From Vigna angularis (lineage: Eukaryota; Streptophyta; Magnoliopsida; Fabales; Fabaceae): DNA of 64,000 nucleotides. Position numbers and translations under genes: made by a program. The stretch lies in assembly GCF_016808095.1 (NCBI RefSeq), contig NC_068975.1:2790001-2854000 (forward strand). Direction: 5' to 3'. The notes beneath the pieces are model-generated. The model did not search any database. It saw only the letters and a program-made list of their open reading frames with translations, and was not told the DNA's origin. Positions 24,113-35,900 of this stretch are shown here, one piece after another (the first letter of the stretch is position 1; each line of letters opens with the position of its first letter).

Positions 24113-25390
24113 TGTCGCAACCGGAATCGCGACGGGACAACGATCCAAAAAAGAGACGGGTTTTGAAAAAGAGATTTGGAGTCGCCACCATAGTTTATTC
24201 TGGAAAACTACGGAAAAACCATAAAATGATAAGGCATGGTCTAGGAAAATGAGATTCTGGGTTCGAGAGTCGGTTACGCGTAGGGAAGGTATTAACACCC
24301 TACAACGCCTGCTTGAAGGTAGTACCTTTAACTAAATACGCGAATGTGATGTGGTTTTCAAAATGCTTAACTATCCCCTAAAATAAAACTCTAAAGAAAC
24401 AAAATATATTTTTTAGTTTTTTGAGCCCGACAAGGATTGACCTTGCTCCTACGTATTCTCATTCAAAATGAGAAAATCAGGGTTATGTAGTTCTTTTAGA
24501 AACTGCTTGAAAAGTTTGTTTGAAGAATTGTTTGAAAAATTTGTTTGAGAAATTGATTATGGATAAATTCGGATTTTTGGGGAAGTGAACCTGACAAGGA
24601 CTAGCCTTGCTCCTACGTATCTCCACTCTTGATGGAGAATCAAGGATCACGTAGTTCTGGCTGAAAGATTGTTCGTTTGAAAATGTAGATGTTTTTAGTT
24701 TTTAAAGATTTTATATTTTTTGGTATTTTTTTATAAAAGAAAGAGAAAATGTTTTTAGCACCAGGACGATGCGCGCGATCACACATGTGCTTAACCTTTA
24801 AAATAGTTTTTTTGGTATTTTTTTATAAAAGAATGAGAAAGGTTTTTAGCACAAGGACGATGCAAGCGATCACACATGTGTTTAACCTTTAAAATATATT
24901 TTTTGGTATTTTTTATAAAAGAAAGAGAAAAGGTTTTCAGCACAAGGACGATGAGAGCGATCACACATGTGCTTAACCTTTAAAATATTTTTTTTGGTAG
25001 TTTTTATGAAAGAAAGAGAAAAGGTTTTTAGCACAAAGACGATGTGAGCGATCACACATGTGCTTAAACTTTAAAATATTTTTTGGTTATTTTTTCTAAT
25101 ATTTATATATTTAAAAAGTAGGTAGATGTTTAAAACGGAAAATAGAAAAGAGAAAAAATAAATAAAAATAAAATAGAATAAAAAAAATAAGATAAGAAAA
25201 AAAATGGCAAATGGAAGACATAAAAGAAATTGAAAATTAAAAAGAGAAAGGTCCAAAATGTTAATGGGGAGGTAAAAACCTAAAAGAGGGTAGTTGCATA
25301 GAGGAAACAGATCCATAGTTGCCTATGGGCTTGAGGCCCAACTAAGAAAAGGAAAAAGAAAAGGGAAAGGGGATGATAGGATGAGAAGCG
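24113..25390. mobile_element. LTR fragment related to the solo LTR at 51453 (TGTCGCAAC family)
   Basis: From 24113 (TGTCGCAACCGG) the sequence follows 51453 onward for about 300 bases, for example GAGTCGCCACCATA and GGTTACGCGT. It keeps the ACCCGACAAG/GACAAGGA-type motifs and then enters a tandem repeat array. The expected 3' end (GTGTTGACA) is not present, so the copy is truncated or rearranged. Its 3' limit is approximate. Confidence 0.7.
24713..25090. repeat. Tandem array, four units of about 90 bp
   Basis: Four successive units, each with TTTTTTGGTATTTTTTATAAAA-like sequence, a GAAAGAGAAAA patch, TTAGCACAAGGACGATG and GATCACACATGTGCTTAAC, then a partial fifth. The palindrome CACACATGTG is kept in all four. 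The array lies in the LTR fragment and is absent from the relative at 51.4 kb. Confidence 0.85.
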
Positions 25391-25394
25391 GAGG

Positions 25395-25950
25395 TGTGCT
25401 GGGAAGGAAGAGTTCTTTCTTTTTTTGTTAAAAAATATCTGGATCTGGCCTAAGGGTTTTTTCCAAGCAGAAGCATTAGGGATTCTGCCACTCTTTCCCT
25501 CATTCCAACATTCAGAAAACCTAAAGACCTAAAGTCTCTCTTCCAAACAAGGCAGCCAAAGGAGGGATTTGTCTCGTCCGCCCGCTCACGCACACGCGCC
25601 ACCGCCTCTATCAAAACCGACCACTGCGAGTCGCGGCCCAAGGCGTAGCAAGCACCCCCGCTCACTGCCGGGATCATCGCCGACCATAGCGCCAGGCCCT
25701 CCTTTCCTTCTCTTCTTCTCGCGTTAGAGAAGCTCTCACGCTCCTCCGTCAATCGCCGCTTGAGCGATCCCGGCTGCCTCAAACCAGGGCACCATCAGCG
25801 CCATAGGTCACGACCAAGGTCGCCGCCGGTCATCGCGTCAACGTCCTCCACCGCCACGACCAAATCCACCTCTACCCCTAAAATTGTCACCGTCACAGCC
25901 ACTCTTGAAACCGCCACCGCGACTACCACCTCTTGGGGTCCCATTGTTTA
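25395..25950. other. GC-rich patch of unknown origin
   Basis: A sharp rise in G+C against AT-rich surroundings. The minus strand is open for 110 codons (25782-25450) and the plus strand for 63 (25760-25951, Thr/Ser/Ala-rich). I recognise neither product. It could be a captured host gene piece or the GC-rich part of an LTR. No start site or splice signals support a gene. Confidence 0.35.
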
Positions 25951-25983
25951 GTTATCAGAGAATACGACAACAGAGGCTTGCCA

Positions 25984-26880
25984 AGACCCTAGATCACATG
26001 GAAACATAGTTAACACATCATACATAAATTCAAGCATCACATACCCATGTAAACATACTCAAACACATATAATACATCACTTGAATCATTCAAATCCAAT
26101 CATTGACATGTTATACTCTCAATAATAGGGTGCAAAAGAGTCTTCGATAACAACACCAAATAGGGTTTTCAACAAGCTAAACTAACTAAGCATAATGCTT
26201 ACAAATGAGAACCAAGAAGATGAAAATTCTCCAAAACAGAAATGTTGATGCGAGGTTGATTTCTCCCAAACTAGACCTTCTATTGACGATTCGGACGATC
26301 AGAATGAAGAACCATACATTTGAAACCCAATGTACAAAAATCAGCCTGGTCCAACGGTGAACAACTTCACAACGATGAAAACACAAGTGCAAATTTTATG
26401 TTATGCGGGAATGACTTCTTCTCTTCCTTTCTCTCTCACTTGGTTGTTCCCCCTCTTTAAATGACTCTATTGTGTCTTACTAATCTAACTCATCTCCACT
26501 AAAACAAAGTGAGACATAATGACCCACATTATTTAGCCTATTCTCCACATAGGAAGGGAGCCCTATAACCCAACACTTACAACATATATTTGCATGAAAA
26601 CCCCCAAGCATCATAACTTTGTTCTCCCTTCCTTATCATCAAACCTTTTATTAGGATAACCCAACTAAACATACATAATACCTTCATAGGGAAAACTCAT
26701 CACAAATATTACATAAACTCTATGCTCATTCATACACAAACTCTTATCCAACAATAATCACAGATAATCATAATCATATACACATGTATCAAAACAAGGA
26801 TTACCAATCAAGATAATCAAGAACACATATAACATATAACCATAAACAAACAAAGGTAAGTTTCTTCATACCTTGGTCAA
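25984..26880 (-). repeat. Dispersed repeat, copy L
   Basis: Read on the minus strand it matches 41060-42212 (copy M) and 62600-64000 (copy R). It includes the segment GGTATGTGATGCTTGAAT and the block around ACTTCTTCTCTTCC. It lacks the CACTA insertion present in copy R and so shows the empty site (26804-26824). The family looks like a retrotransposon LTR or leader, but I did not find its ends. Confidence 0.8.
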
Positions 26881-26889
26881 TCATATAGT

Positions 26890-27240
26890 AAAAAAACGAG
26901 GCTACTAACGCGTCCATTATGTTTCGATTGGTCAGAAACCGAAGCATAAAATGGGGCGGTGGCATTTTTGAAATTATTGGGACAATATATGCCTCGGTTC
27001 TATCTTAACCGAAGCCATAAAGCACCTACAGCCTCAGTTACAAGGGCAACTAAAGCCATAAAACCCGCGAAAGTTGCCAAGAAAAAACTTTTCAGCTGAC
27101 AAATATCTCTGTGCAGGGCTTTTGGCCTCGGTTATCCTCAGAACCGAGGCCAAAATCCCCTGCTCCAACTGAGAGTCCTATATGCAGTCTGACAAATATC
27201 TCTGTGCATATTTATGCCATCATTTAGCCTTTAATATTGG
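26890..27240. mobile_element. Possible DNA-transposon remnant with CCTCGGTT subterminal repeats
   Basis: GCCTCGGTT, ACCGAGGC and close variants (GCCTCAGTT, ACCGAAGC) recur on both strands between 26940 and 27150. GACAAATATCTCTGTGCA occurs twice (about 27099 and 27190). Dense inverted short repeats like this are typical of CACTA subterminal regions. No intact termini or target duplication were seen. Confidence 0.4.
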
Positions 27241-27249
27241 ATTCATAAT

Positions 27250-29240
27250 TAGTTTTTGTACTTTAATAGAATACTTTAATTAAGATTTTTTATAATTGAG
27301 TTTATTGAGCATGAGATACAAAAACAAGATAAAAATAGCTTTTTAGTTGCATAAATGCTCTTTAGATATTTTGAGGTGTGCTAGTGTAGTTGCAGCTAAG
27401 TTGAGCTCATGGAGGTGTGAAAAAAAATTGGTTAAAGTGTCATGGCATCTTAAAGATAAATTCAAGAATGACGAATAATCAATACCACAAGAAGTCAATC
27501 CAAGCATAGCATGAAAAAAGTGAAGAAATTTGGCTAAGCCAAGAAGAGGGAACATGCAACAAAAATTGGATCTTGCGATTTTCTCTATTTTTTCTACTAA
27601 AAGGGATTTGATAATTGTTAAATGTTTATGATTAAAGATAATTTGAGAAAAATATATCTTAAAGATATTTTATTTGATATTGTTAAATAATTATCTTATT
27701 TAATTATATCAATAAATATCAAAAGATAATATTTGTCAAATCATTTTTAATCTAGCAAATATCTTCTCAAATACTTTTAGATTTCCACAACAATCAAATA
27801 TATCTAAACTCCTTTTTGAATTCTTGGAATTTTTTATACATACTTTAAGCATCTCCATGAGTTCTTAATGACTCCCTCGTGTCTCTACCCTTAGATTATC
27901 TAACGCTCTTTCTAGCTCATTGACCATCCTCTCTAATGATTTATCCTTCCATTTCTTTTTTTTTTCTGTGTTCTGACAAATCGAACCAATTGATGTGTTT
28001 CTTGGTGACAAAAAAAAACTAAAAACTATCCTAGTTTGAACACCATACATGCAACTCACACTAACACACAAATGGTTAATTGTCTCTTTATTTCTGGTAA
28101 CACAACAATGTTAGTAAGCATTTTGGTTACATAACAATGTTCGTAAGCCTTTAAGGAAGCTTGTCTTTCACCACACAGGATGTAATACTTATATCCTAAC
28201 AAAAAAAAAAGATAATGTGTCCCTTCAAGACACTTATTCCCCCTATATAGTCCCGTAATACTCTTATCCTAACAAAAAACAAGATAAGGTGTCCCTTCAA
28301 GACACTTATTATCTTCTCTCGCATAGGTCTTTTTCTTATGTTTTTTCTTGCGCAAGGCAACCCCTATATTTCCCAGTTCCCCATCTCAGCTTAGACCACC
28401 ATAGCTACGAGCCCCTTTGACGCACCTCCATCTCTATTTAACCAGGTTGTCATCTCCATTGTCATCACGTTTGAGGTCTTTCACTCCATCTTCTTCTTCT
28501 CTAACAAGCGTAGGGGAGGGGCAGTGCCTCTATTCTTTCTTGTTCACATAATGATGCATCCAAGCATTGTCACTATGTGGCGCCACCGTTTTCCACTCTA
28601 AGTCCGGCCAAAGCCACTGTTTGTCACTGCTTTTATGATCAGAGACACATCCTGCACTGTTTGGCATGAACTATAATAATTTTTTCCCCAAAATTTTATC
28701 AGTTTATACTAAAGGATTCAATTGAATTGAAGATATTTTTTTTAGAATGTGTTATTCATTCTTTTGGATTGGTAAAAATAACAAATAATAAGAAGAAGAA
28801 GAGCGGAAATAGAAGATGAACCAAATCGTGATATTTACCGACAAAGAAAAAGAGGAGCAAAAATAGAAGATGAATCAAATCGTGATATTTACCGACAAAA
28901 TTTATCAATTGATTTTTCTATCGATAATTACTTACAAAAAATCTATCAATAATTATCGACGAAACAAAATTTCTATCTATAAAATTTACCGACGACACTT
29001 TTATGGATGAATTTTTTACCATCATAGTTTATTGGCAGATTTTATGTATTACTGGTAGATTTTGATAATTGGTAATATCAATTTTTTGTAATGTTTTTAT
29101 AATAAAAGCAGAGAAAAAAAAACAAAAATAAATTACCATTGGAGAAGACACGTTGCTTCTCTACAACTCATAATTCCATATCTTCTCTTCAAGGTAGAAT
29201 CAATGAAATATTAAAGAAAGAAAAATAAGTAAATTAAACT
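27250..29240. other. Non-coding stretch with small local duplications
   Basis: No gene is recognised. Two local duplications are visible. A segment with TGTCCCTTCAAGACACTTATT occurs at about 28216 and 28290. A segment of about 50 bases with AATCGTGATATTTACCGACAAA is doubled at 28795-28900. The TTACCGAC motifs that follow resemble transposon subterminal sequence. Confidence 0.4.
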
Positions 29241-29247
29241 AAAAAGC

Positions 29248-29250
<3 letters not shown>

Positions 29251-29316
<66 letters not shown>
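29251..29316. repeat. (TA)n microsatellite, 66 bp
   Basis: Uninterrupted TA dinucleotides, about 350 bases downstream of the AHL stop codon. Confidence 0.95.
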
Positions 29317-29321
<5 letters not shown>

Positions 29322-29659
29322 TCCAACTTGTTAAGAAAGATTTATAAAGAAATCCTATTACATAAACTTTATGTTTTATGCTTCACTAACCATTTATTGA
29401 TATGAATTTTAGTCAAATTAAAATAGCTATTATTAAAAGGAAAATGAAGAAAACATATATAAGGAAAACCTAAAGGGGATAATTGATGTGAATTCATATA
29501 AAAAAAAAAAAGAAAAAAACACTTGATTCTGTTACATACACATGTCTCTAGGTGTTAGGTAATAACATCGAAGCTAGACATGCTTTAATTGCTACCTTGA
29601 ATATATATGCATTAGGGTTACAATTATTATATCCCATCATCTATAATTGTTGATACACT

Positions 29660-30250
29660 TTAAAATTTGTTCACAATAACAGCTGCCACCATAACTACAT
29701 TCTGTGCAACAACTTTTCCTCCAACTCCTCCGATGAAGCATTGTTCTTTGATTCCAGAAACAGAAATGCCGAAAGAACAATGAGGGTCCTTGTTAAGGGT
29801 TGATGATAAAGAAGCATTATGTATGTAAGTACCAGTGAGGGAAATTAATTTGAAAGGTCCATATAGAGTGAAAGGAGAAGCATGACAGTAAGTGTTACGA
29901 ATAGTGACATTGGAAACAGTTCCTGAAGCATTCAGCACTATGATGCTAACTTGGTGATGACGAGCGAATTTAACAATTGTCCTAATCACATCATAGCTTT
30001 CAGGAACTTCAATGAAAACATGTTTTACAACACTCGTATTGGCTTTGTCAATCACAAGTAGTGGTTTTGGCTTGTTCTTAGAACCTACGGGTCTGCCAAC
30101 TTTTCTCTTTCTTGATTGATGGTGGTGACGAGTTGTTGAAGATGATGGTTTCTGCAAAGAGGGTGAACCAGCAACACTATCAGTATCAGTGGAGTGGTCA
30201 AAAGAAGAAAGAGAATAGGATGATGGAAACACAATATCAGATTCAACCAT
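29660..30250 (-). CDS. AT-hook motif nuclear-localized (AHL) protein
   Basis: An intronless 196-codon frame. Residues 50-62 (KVGRPVGSKNKPK) are an AT-hook followed by the conserved tail of AHL proteins, preceded by a basic stretch (RKRK) that could act in nuclear import. A PPC/DUF296 domain fills about 74-196, with LNASGTVSNVTIR, FKLISLTGTY and GGVGGKVVAQNVVMVAA matching the family pattern. AHL proteins bind the minor groove of AT-rich DNA and regulate growth and chromatin as trimers through the PPC domain. The single exon and hook form fit clade A. It is short and divergent: there is almost no tail after the PPC domain, and usual Gly-rich spots are altered. It may be a fast-evolving paralogue, but the frame is intact. 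Confidence 0.88.
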   Translation of the reverse strand: MVESDIVFPSSYSLSSFDHSTDTDSVAGSPSLQKPSSSTTRHHHQSRKRKVGRPVGSKNKPKPLLVIDKANTSVVKHVFIEVPESYDVIRTIVKFARHHQVSIIVLNASGTVSNVTIRNTYCHASPFTLYGPFKLISLTGTYIHNASLSSTLNKDPHCSFGISVSGIKEQCFIGGVGGKVVAQNVVMVAAVIVNKF

Positions 30251-30310
30251 TTTTAAGGATACGTAGCAAGTATTTCTGAGATTGAGATGGATGAAGGCTA
30301 ATGAAAGAGG

Positions 30311-30318
30311 TATATAAA
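30311..30318 (-). promoter_or_regulatory. TATA box of the AHL gene
   Basis: CTTTATATACC on the minus strand, about 60 bases before the AHL start codon. It is the only good TATA match close upstream. Confidence 0.6.
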
Positions 30319-30879
30319 GAGAAACAGAAAGGGAGAGAGAGAAGATAAGAGTTACTTTTCCAAAAGAATTAAGGAGAATAAATTGCAGTTAAAGAAAAGA
30401 AAAAGTTGCATGATTGTGTTATCTTCTTGGAATTATGAAACGAAGTGAATTTTAATGTTACAGTTACAGTTTCATTGAATGGGAAGTTATTACAAGATTA
30501 ATGAATCTTTATATGCATGGAACAAAAGATTTTAATGTTTACAGCACTAGTCACATGATATTAAATTCTATTTATTTATTTTTTTCTTTTTATGTATATA
30601 ATTTCTTATTGAAAAGTGCATGATAAGATTGAGACTAGTTTTTGTTTACAGTAAACAAAAAAAATGAGATTTTTCTTCTTGATTATATTTTGTTGAATAT
30701 GAGTTTTTTCTTTTATATATTTTGTCATAATTAACTCATACAATTTATTTTATATTTTATTGTGATTAAGATTAGTTATAAGATACAGGAATCACAAAAA
30801 ATAACATTTATTTTATATACGAAAAATAACATTTATCTTATATTTCCTTGGTTGGTTTGGTTATAAGGTGGATCTTATC

Positions 30880-30995
30880 ATAAAAGTTAATTTAATATAG
30901 TGTGAACCAATGACTGACATATCAGATATTAAACAACTTAAACTGATAATAACAAATACTATACTTGATCTTAGTCAAACGATCGAAAAAGGTAT
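30880..30995 (-). pseudogene. Broken U2 snRNA copy 2
   Basis: The 5' half of U2 is recognisable from ATACCTTTTTCG at 30995 through the branch-point region (here GTATAGTATTTG) to TATTAAATTAA. It has an 8-9 base insertion (AAGTTGTTT) next to the conserved hairpin and changes in the hairpin loop. The 3' half, with stem-loops III and IV, is missing. Its upstream element is also mutated (TCCCATGTTG). It shares the position-21 change of copy 1. Confidence 0.85.
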
Positions 30996-30999
30996 GTTT

Positions 31000-32030
31000 C
31001 AACAAGTATAAGTCTTCAAATTTATATTCTGAACTTCAGCTGCATGCCAGAGTCCTGTTCAACATGGGACTTTATCAGGCACCTGCTCCAACAATGTCCT
31101 AGGTCGTAAAATCAAATAACTTAAAGTTAGGTCAACAATATTGTTCAAATCCCGTACTGACAAGTGAGTTCAAACACATTACATCATTCTGTGAAATAAC
31201 AGTTTGTTTGAACGTATTACTAGTTCCTCTGATGTTTCTTTTCCATACACTTAAGTTTGGTTTTGAATGCTTCAAAATGGGTAAGAGAGCCTTTGTAAGC
31301 TTATCAGTAGCAGCAGAAACATGACAGACTTAAGCTGTTGGTTTAGTATCTTCTAAAAAACATCAATTAATTCATGCTAGTTGTTTGGTAACAGTGTCAG
31401 TCAGTTACTTGTGTCCAGATTGTTGTTGAATAACATTACGAAAAGAATAAAACTGACAACAATCCAGATTTCACATGTATATGATGAGGAAGAAATATAG
31501 AAATATGTTGAGAGTCATGCATGAGAACAAGCATACCACATAGAACTGAATACTTGCAATCATAAGAAGCAGCCCGAGTCACTAGTAATGAAGAGTTTGT
31601 CGATATCATAAGAAGAACAAGATATACAATCTGCTGCCACTAAGCATTGGAGATATGTAATAGAGATTTGTTGATTTTTATGCTTTGTGTTTTAAATTTT
31701 AAAGACTATTCAAACTTACTTGGGTTTTGGTGTTCATTTTGAGATAGATGTATGTTTTTACTCATTTTTCCTCTTAGTTGGTATATGCACATGTGTTAGT
31801 GCTCTTTATTTTATTTCCTTTTATTTGACTGTATTTTATTTTATTTTGGAACATCTTCACCATCATGCTATTAATATAGAGAACAATCAGATTTTGGAAC
31901 ATGTTCACCATCATGCTATTAATATACAGAACAATCAGACCTTGCTGGGTGGTTAGTTTCGAATTTGATAATAATTCACAACAAAGTCAATGTTAAGGAA
32001 ACAGAACATATGTCTCATTAGATTTTGAAA
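31000..32030. repeat. Duplicated flank of the U2 unit (unit 2), interrupted by a copia-like piece
   Basis: Upstream sequence of U2 copy 2 matches that of copy 3 (for example TTTTGAATGCTTCAAAATGGG at 31261 and 33877, and CCAGATTGTTGTTGAATAAC at 31415 and 34027). Further matches resume at 31948-32030 with 34089-34175. The intervening 31450-31945 is absent from unit 3 and looks copia-derived. Confidence 0.7.
31848..31943. repeat. 48-bp direct duplication
   Basis: Two adjacent 48-base units, each containing TTCACCATCATGCTATTAAT. They stay in frame in a short open stretch (His-rich repeated 16-mer), but there is no sign that this is a gene. Confidence 0.85.
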
Positions 32031-32039
32031 ATTCATTTT

Positions 32040-33400
32040 ATTTGTGGAATTAACTTAAAACAAAGTATAAAGTGTTCAGATGATCGAAACTGTTAAAATC
32101 TTCTTAATGTGATTTTTCTCATCAGTTTTTTTATCGTTCACGACATATTCTTTTCAAGTACCAATTCAGATGAACTTTTCTGATACTACTAATGACATCT
32201 AAATTGAGACTGAACTTCTCTTAATTTTTACATATTGAAATGTTAGTTTAATGTCCCTTTATACAAGAAACTCAACTTTCAATATCCACTTGCTTGAATT
32301 CAAACAGTGTAAATATGTAAATGGAAAGTTGGAGGTGAATTTTGATGGTGCAACCTCATACTGGCAGCAGATCATTGTATAGAAATTAGGCATACCCTTA
32401 CTTTTCTTATTTTGTGTTCAGTTTTTTCTGTGTCGTTACAACAACAAAGTTATAGTGAGATATTTATATATATATTAGGGGGCATTGATGTACATGATAT
32501 CCAAAAATGGTCCATTGATGTAATTCTGTCATCATGGTAAGTATGGTTACTATTGGGTTCAAATTAGTTCAAATCTAGCACTATAAGAGATAAGGTTATG
32601 AATGTCTCCATGAATTTGAGGAGGGGTTCATTCTCTGCATATCTTATGTTCTAAAAGGGTCATCGAGGTAACTAAAAAAGGCCGACTTACTGCACATAGG
32701 AACCTTGAATTTTCTGGAGAAGGTTCAAAACAAATCATTCGAGTTTGGGTGGTGGTAAAAAATGTTTGCGTCTTTTGTGTATTTCTTAATCTTCATATGT
32801 GAATTTTAATCATGTGAATTCATGCTAGTTATCTCACTGCCTTCTTACTCCATTTTTTTGGCTAGATTACTACAATTTTCTCGGCAAAAACTAATAAAAC
32901 GCCAAGTGTCAATAAGTATAATCCAAACCTGCTAAATTTCTCCTCTAACAACAGCCAATTCCATCACTTATCAGCTATGTTTATGAACTTCATAACAGAT
33001 TGAACCAGAAAGAAAAAATAGAAACTACTAGATCATTACCTGATGCAGCATAAGGCATCTCCAGTGAGCTTAGATTACTTGCTGATATGCCCTCCTTTTT
33101 CTGCAACGTTATGAGATCAGTTTACACAACCTCAAGCCTAGCACAAATTGACATCTGGAGGAAAGCACATGTAAACCCTTCACACATCTCTTGCAAGCCC
33201 ACTTATATATACACTAGGCCATGTATAGTGCACAAAAATACAACACTAATGTGAAACTCTAAATTAACAGATATAGTGCACAAAAATCCAACACTAGGCA
33301 ACTGAAACTACCACCTAAAAGAAATAGTACACAATTTGCCTAAATTGGAAGTCATAAGCATTAAGAACTAGATACACATGGGTCAAATAAAAATCAGGAA
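32040..33400. other. Intergenic stretch between U2 units
   Basis: No gene recognised. AGTGCACAAAAATMCAACACTA occurs twice near 33230 and 33280 as a short local duplication. Confidence 0.4.
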
Positions 33401-33421
33401 CTTATAGTTTGACTAAATTGG

Positions 33422-33617
33422 ATGGGGCGCACCAAGTCCTTGCATTAGTGCATAGCAAGGACGATGCTTGAGAGTCTCAGTAGCAAGCTACCGTTATAGA
33501 CCCTCTCCCTTAAAAAATTAATTTAATATCGAGTGAACCAATGGCTCACGTATCAGATATTAAACTGATAAGAACAGATACTACACTTGATCTTAGCCAA
33601 AAGGCCGAGAAAGGTAT
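33422..33617 (-). ncRNA. U2: U2 spliceosomal snRNA, copy 3 (best preserved)
   Basis: The RNA starts ATACCTTTCTCGG at 33617 and is about 196 nt. The 5' region CGGCCTTTTGGCTAAG is canonical. The branch-point-pairing GTGTAGTATCTG, the conserved TATCAGTTTAATATCTGATA hairpin, the Sm site AATTTTTTA and a 3' stem-loop built from GTCCTTGCTATGCACTAATGC-like sequence are present. The plant 3' box CAATTTAGTCAAA follows directly (33420-33407). U2 recognises the intron branch point and pairs with U6 in the catalytic spliceosome. With an intact promoter this is the copy most likely to be expressed. Confidence 0.93.
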
Positions 33618-33642
33618 GCTTATCAAAATGTAAGTCTTTCAA

Positions 33643-33692
33643 TTTTATATTCTAAACTTCAGTTGCTTCTAATATCCTGTTCAATGTGGGAC
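33643..33692 (-). promoter_or_regulatory. snRNA promoter of U2 copy 3 (TATA and USE)
   Basis: ATATAAAA at 33650-33643 is about 30 bases before the RNA start. TCCCACATTG at 33691-33682 is a perfect match to the plant upstream sequence element TCCCACATYG at about -70. The gap of about 31 bases is close to the Pol II spacing (about 33-34) and unlike the shorter Pol III U6 spacing. Confidence 0.88.
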
Positions 33693-34199
33693 TTTATGAG
33701 TCACTTGTTCCATCCATGTCCTAGGTCCTAAAATCAAATAGATGAGATCAGATATATTGTTCAAATCTCATACTGACAAGTGAGTTCAAGCACATTATAT
33801 CATTATGTGAAATAACAGTTTGTTTGAATGTATTACTAGTTCCTTTGATGTTTCTTTTCTATACGCTTAAGTTTGGTTTTGAATGCTTCAAAATGGGTAA
33901 GAGAGCCTTTGTAAGTTTATCAGTAGCAGCAGAAACATGACAGGCTTAAGCTGTTGGTTTAGTATTTTCTAAAAAACATCAATTAATTCATGCTAGTTGT
34001 TTTGTAACTCAGTCAGTTACTTGTGTCCAGATTGTTGTTGAATAACATTAGGAAAGATGGAAAATCCAATGACAGATGATTGATGATGGTTAGTTTCGAC
34101 TGATTTTGATACTAATTCACAGCAAAGTCAATGTTAAGGAAACAGAGCATATGTCTCATTGGATTTTGAAAACTCACTACACATTAATGCAAAAGTATA

Positions 34200-35895
34200 G
34201 AGAAAGTTTTCAAGAGAGAGAAAAGTAATTTAGCAAACTGAAGCATATTTAGATATTCAAAATATACTTATGTAAGGGTTTTTATGTTGTCTTTTATGAA
34301 AAACCATTCACAAGAAAATAGTAAAAGAAAAATAACAGTAAAATAATAAACATAAAATACGGGAAGGAGATGGAAGATTGTCGGTGCTCTTTCTCCTTTT
34401 CTCCTTTCTCCTTCTGTCCTCCATAGCGTAACTATACCTCTTCCATTTTGTTCTCTCAAATTCACATATTCTCTTCATCCATTTTAGAAATTAATAGCAC
34501 TCTGAATAATTTGAGTGTCAAGTAACGTTTTAGACTGATCAATTTTTCCAAACAAAGTCTCTAGAAGAGATAATTCTGTTAGCATTTAGTAAAAGTTAAG
34601 TTCTATAAAAAGTAGATATTCTGAGGTAAGGGGAGTTAAGTTGTCTTTTTTACTATTAAATAATTTTATGAAAACTGTTATTGATGTAATATGGCAAGTA
34701 GTGATAACATAGTTGTAAGTAAAACTAAAACTCTTCTTTTACAAATTGATTTTCTTTTTGTTATAAGTTCAATATTGTTACATTTTGAAATTAGTACCTT
34801 TAAATAGAAATATGTAGTAGATTTTATAGTTGAATTAAGTTATATATATATAATCTTATTAGATAATATTCTAACTTCTTCTAAGAACTATAAACTTGGT
34901 TGTCTAGGAAAAAATTTACCCCAAATCTTGTGATAATAAACTTACCTACAATTAATCACAATTGAGCACTACCATCTTCTAGGATTTACAGTAAATCATT
35001 TATAAAATTATTTTGATACTTGAAAGAAAGAATTGAAATGTGATACATTAGTATCTGAAATAAAGACGAACATAGTAATTTTATACTTAAAGAAGAAAAT
35101 GCCGACTAGTAATCCTTTCATATGTCTAAATATTTTAAAGTTGGATAAAAAAATATATAGGCCATGCAATATTTGTATTTAATTACGTATCACTAATCTT
35201 AACTTTCATATCATATTCTAAGGTGGAACCATATTCTAAATAATATAATATAAAGTGTTTCATGTATTTATCAACACAGAATCGTTAAATTAATTGTTTT
35301 TTCAGTGGGACTTAATTCCACAGATAAAGCAAACGTGCCTTTTTTTTTCTTTTTTCTTTCATTAATAGAACAAATTAAATAATTTTTTTCCTCAAATTGA
35401 TATATATTAAAATTGGAATCTTAATCATTTCGAATAATTTGTTTATAATCAATATGTGCGGAAAATATATTAATTTAGTCATGATACTTAACCCTGTTAA
35501 TTTAAAAGATTTAGAATAATTGCAAAAATTAAATTAGCTTCTTTCTTTAATCTTAAATATAAAACAAAAATACTGAAGAAATTTTAGCATTAAGAATTTT
35601 AATTTGGTGAGATATTAATAAGTTAGTCAACTTTAAAAAAAAATATCTTTAAAAATCTAATGCTGCCTACGTCAAATTCTCACTCTGGGTGATCTTTCAT
35701 TCAACATCTATTATATACTTAATTTATCTTTTTATTTTTTTTATAGCATCATTTAACATAAATTTATCATTTTTATTCTCCCTCAAATTTTATATTAAAT
35801 ATTGATGCACTAAACATCCATGAATAAGTTTTCTTTCAATTTATACTTTAAACATTGTATGGATAATTTATTACAAGATAATGATATTTTGACAA
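34200..35895. other. AT-rich intergenic DNA
   Basis: No coding or RNA gene recognised. Confidence 0.45.
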
Positions 35896-35900
35896 CATTT

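Noticed and set aside
24113..25950. Complete solo LTR with target duplication
   Set aside because: The left end is clear, but the GTGTTGACA-type right end and a matching flank are missing.
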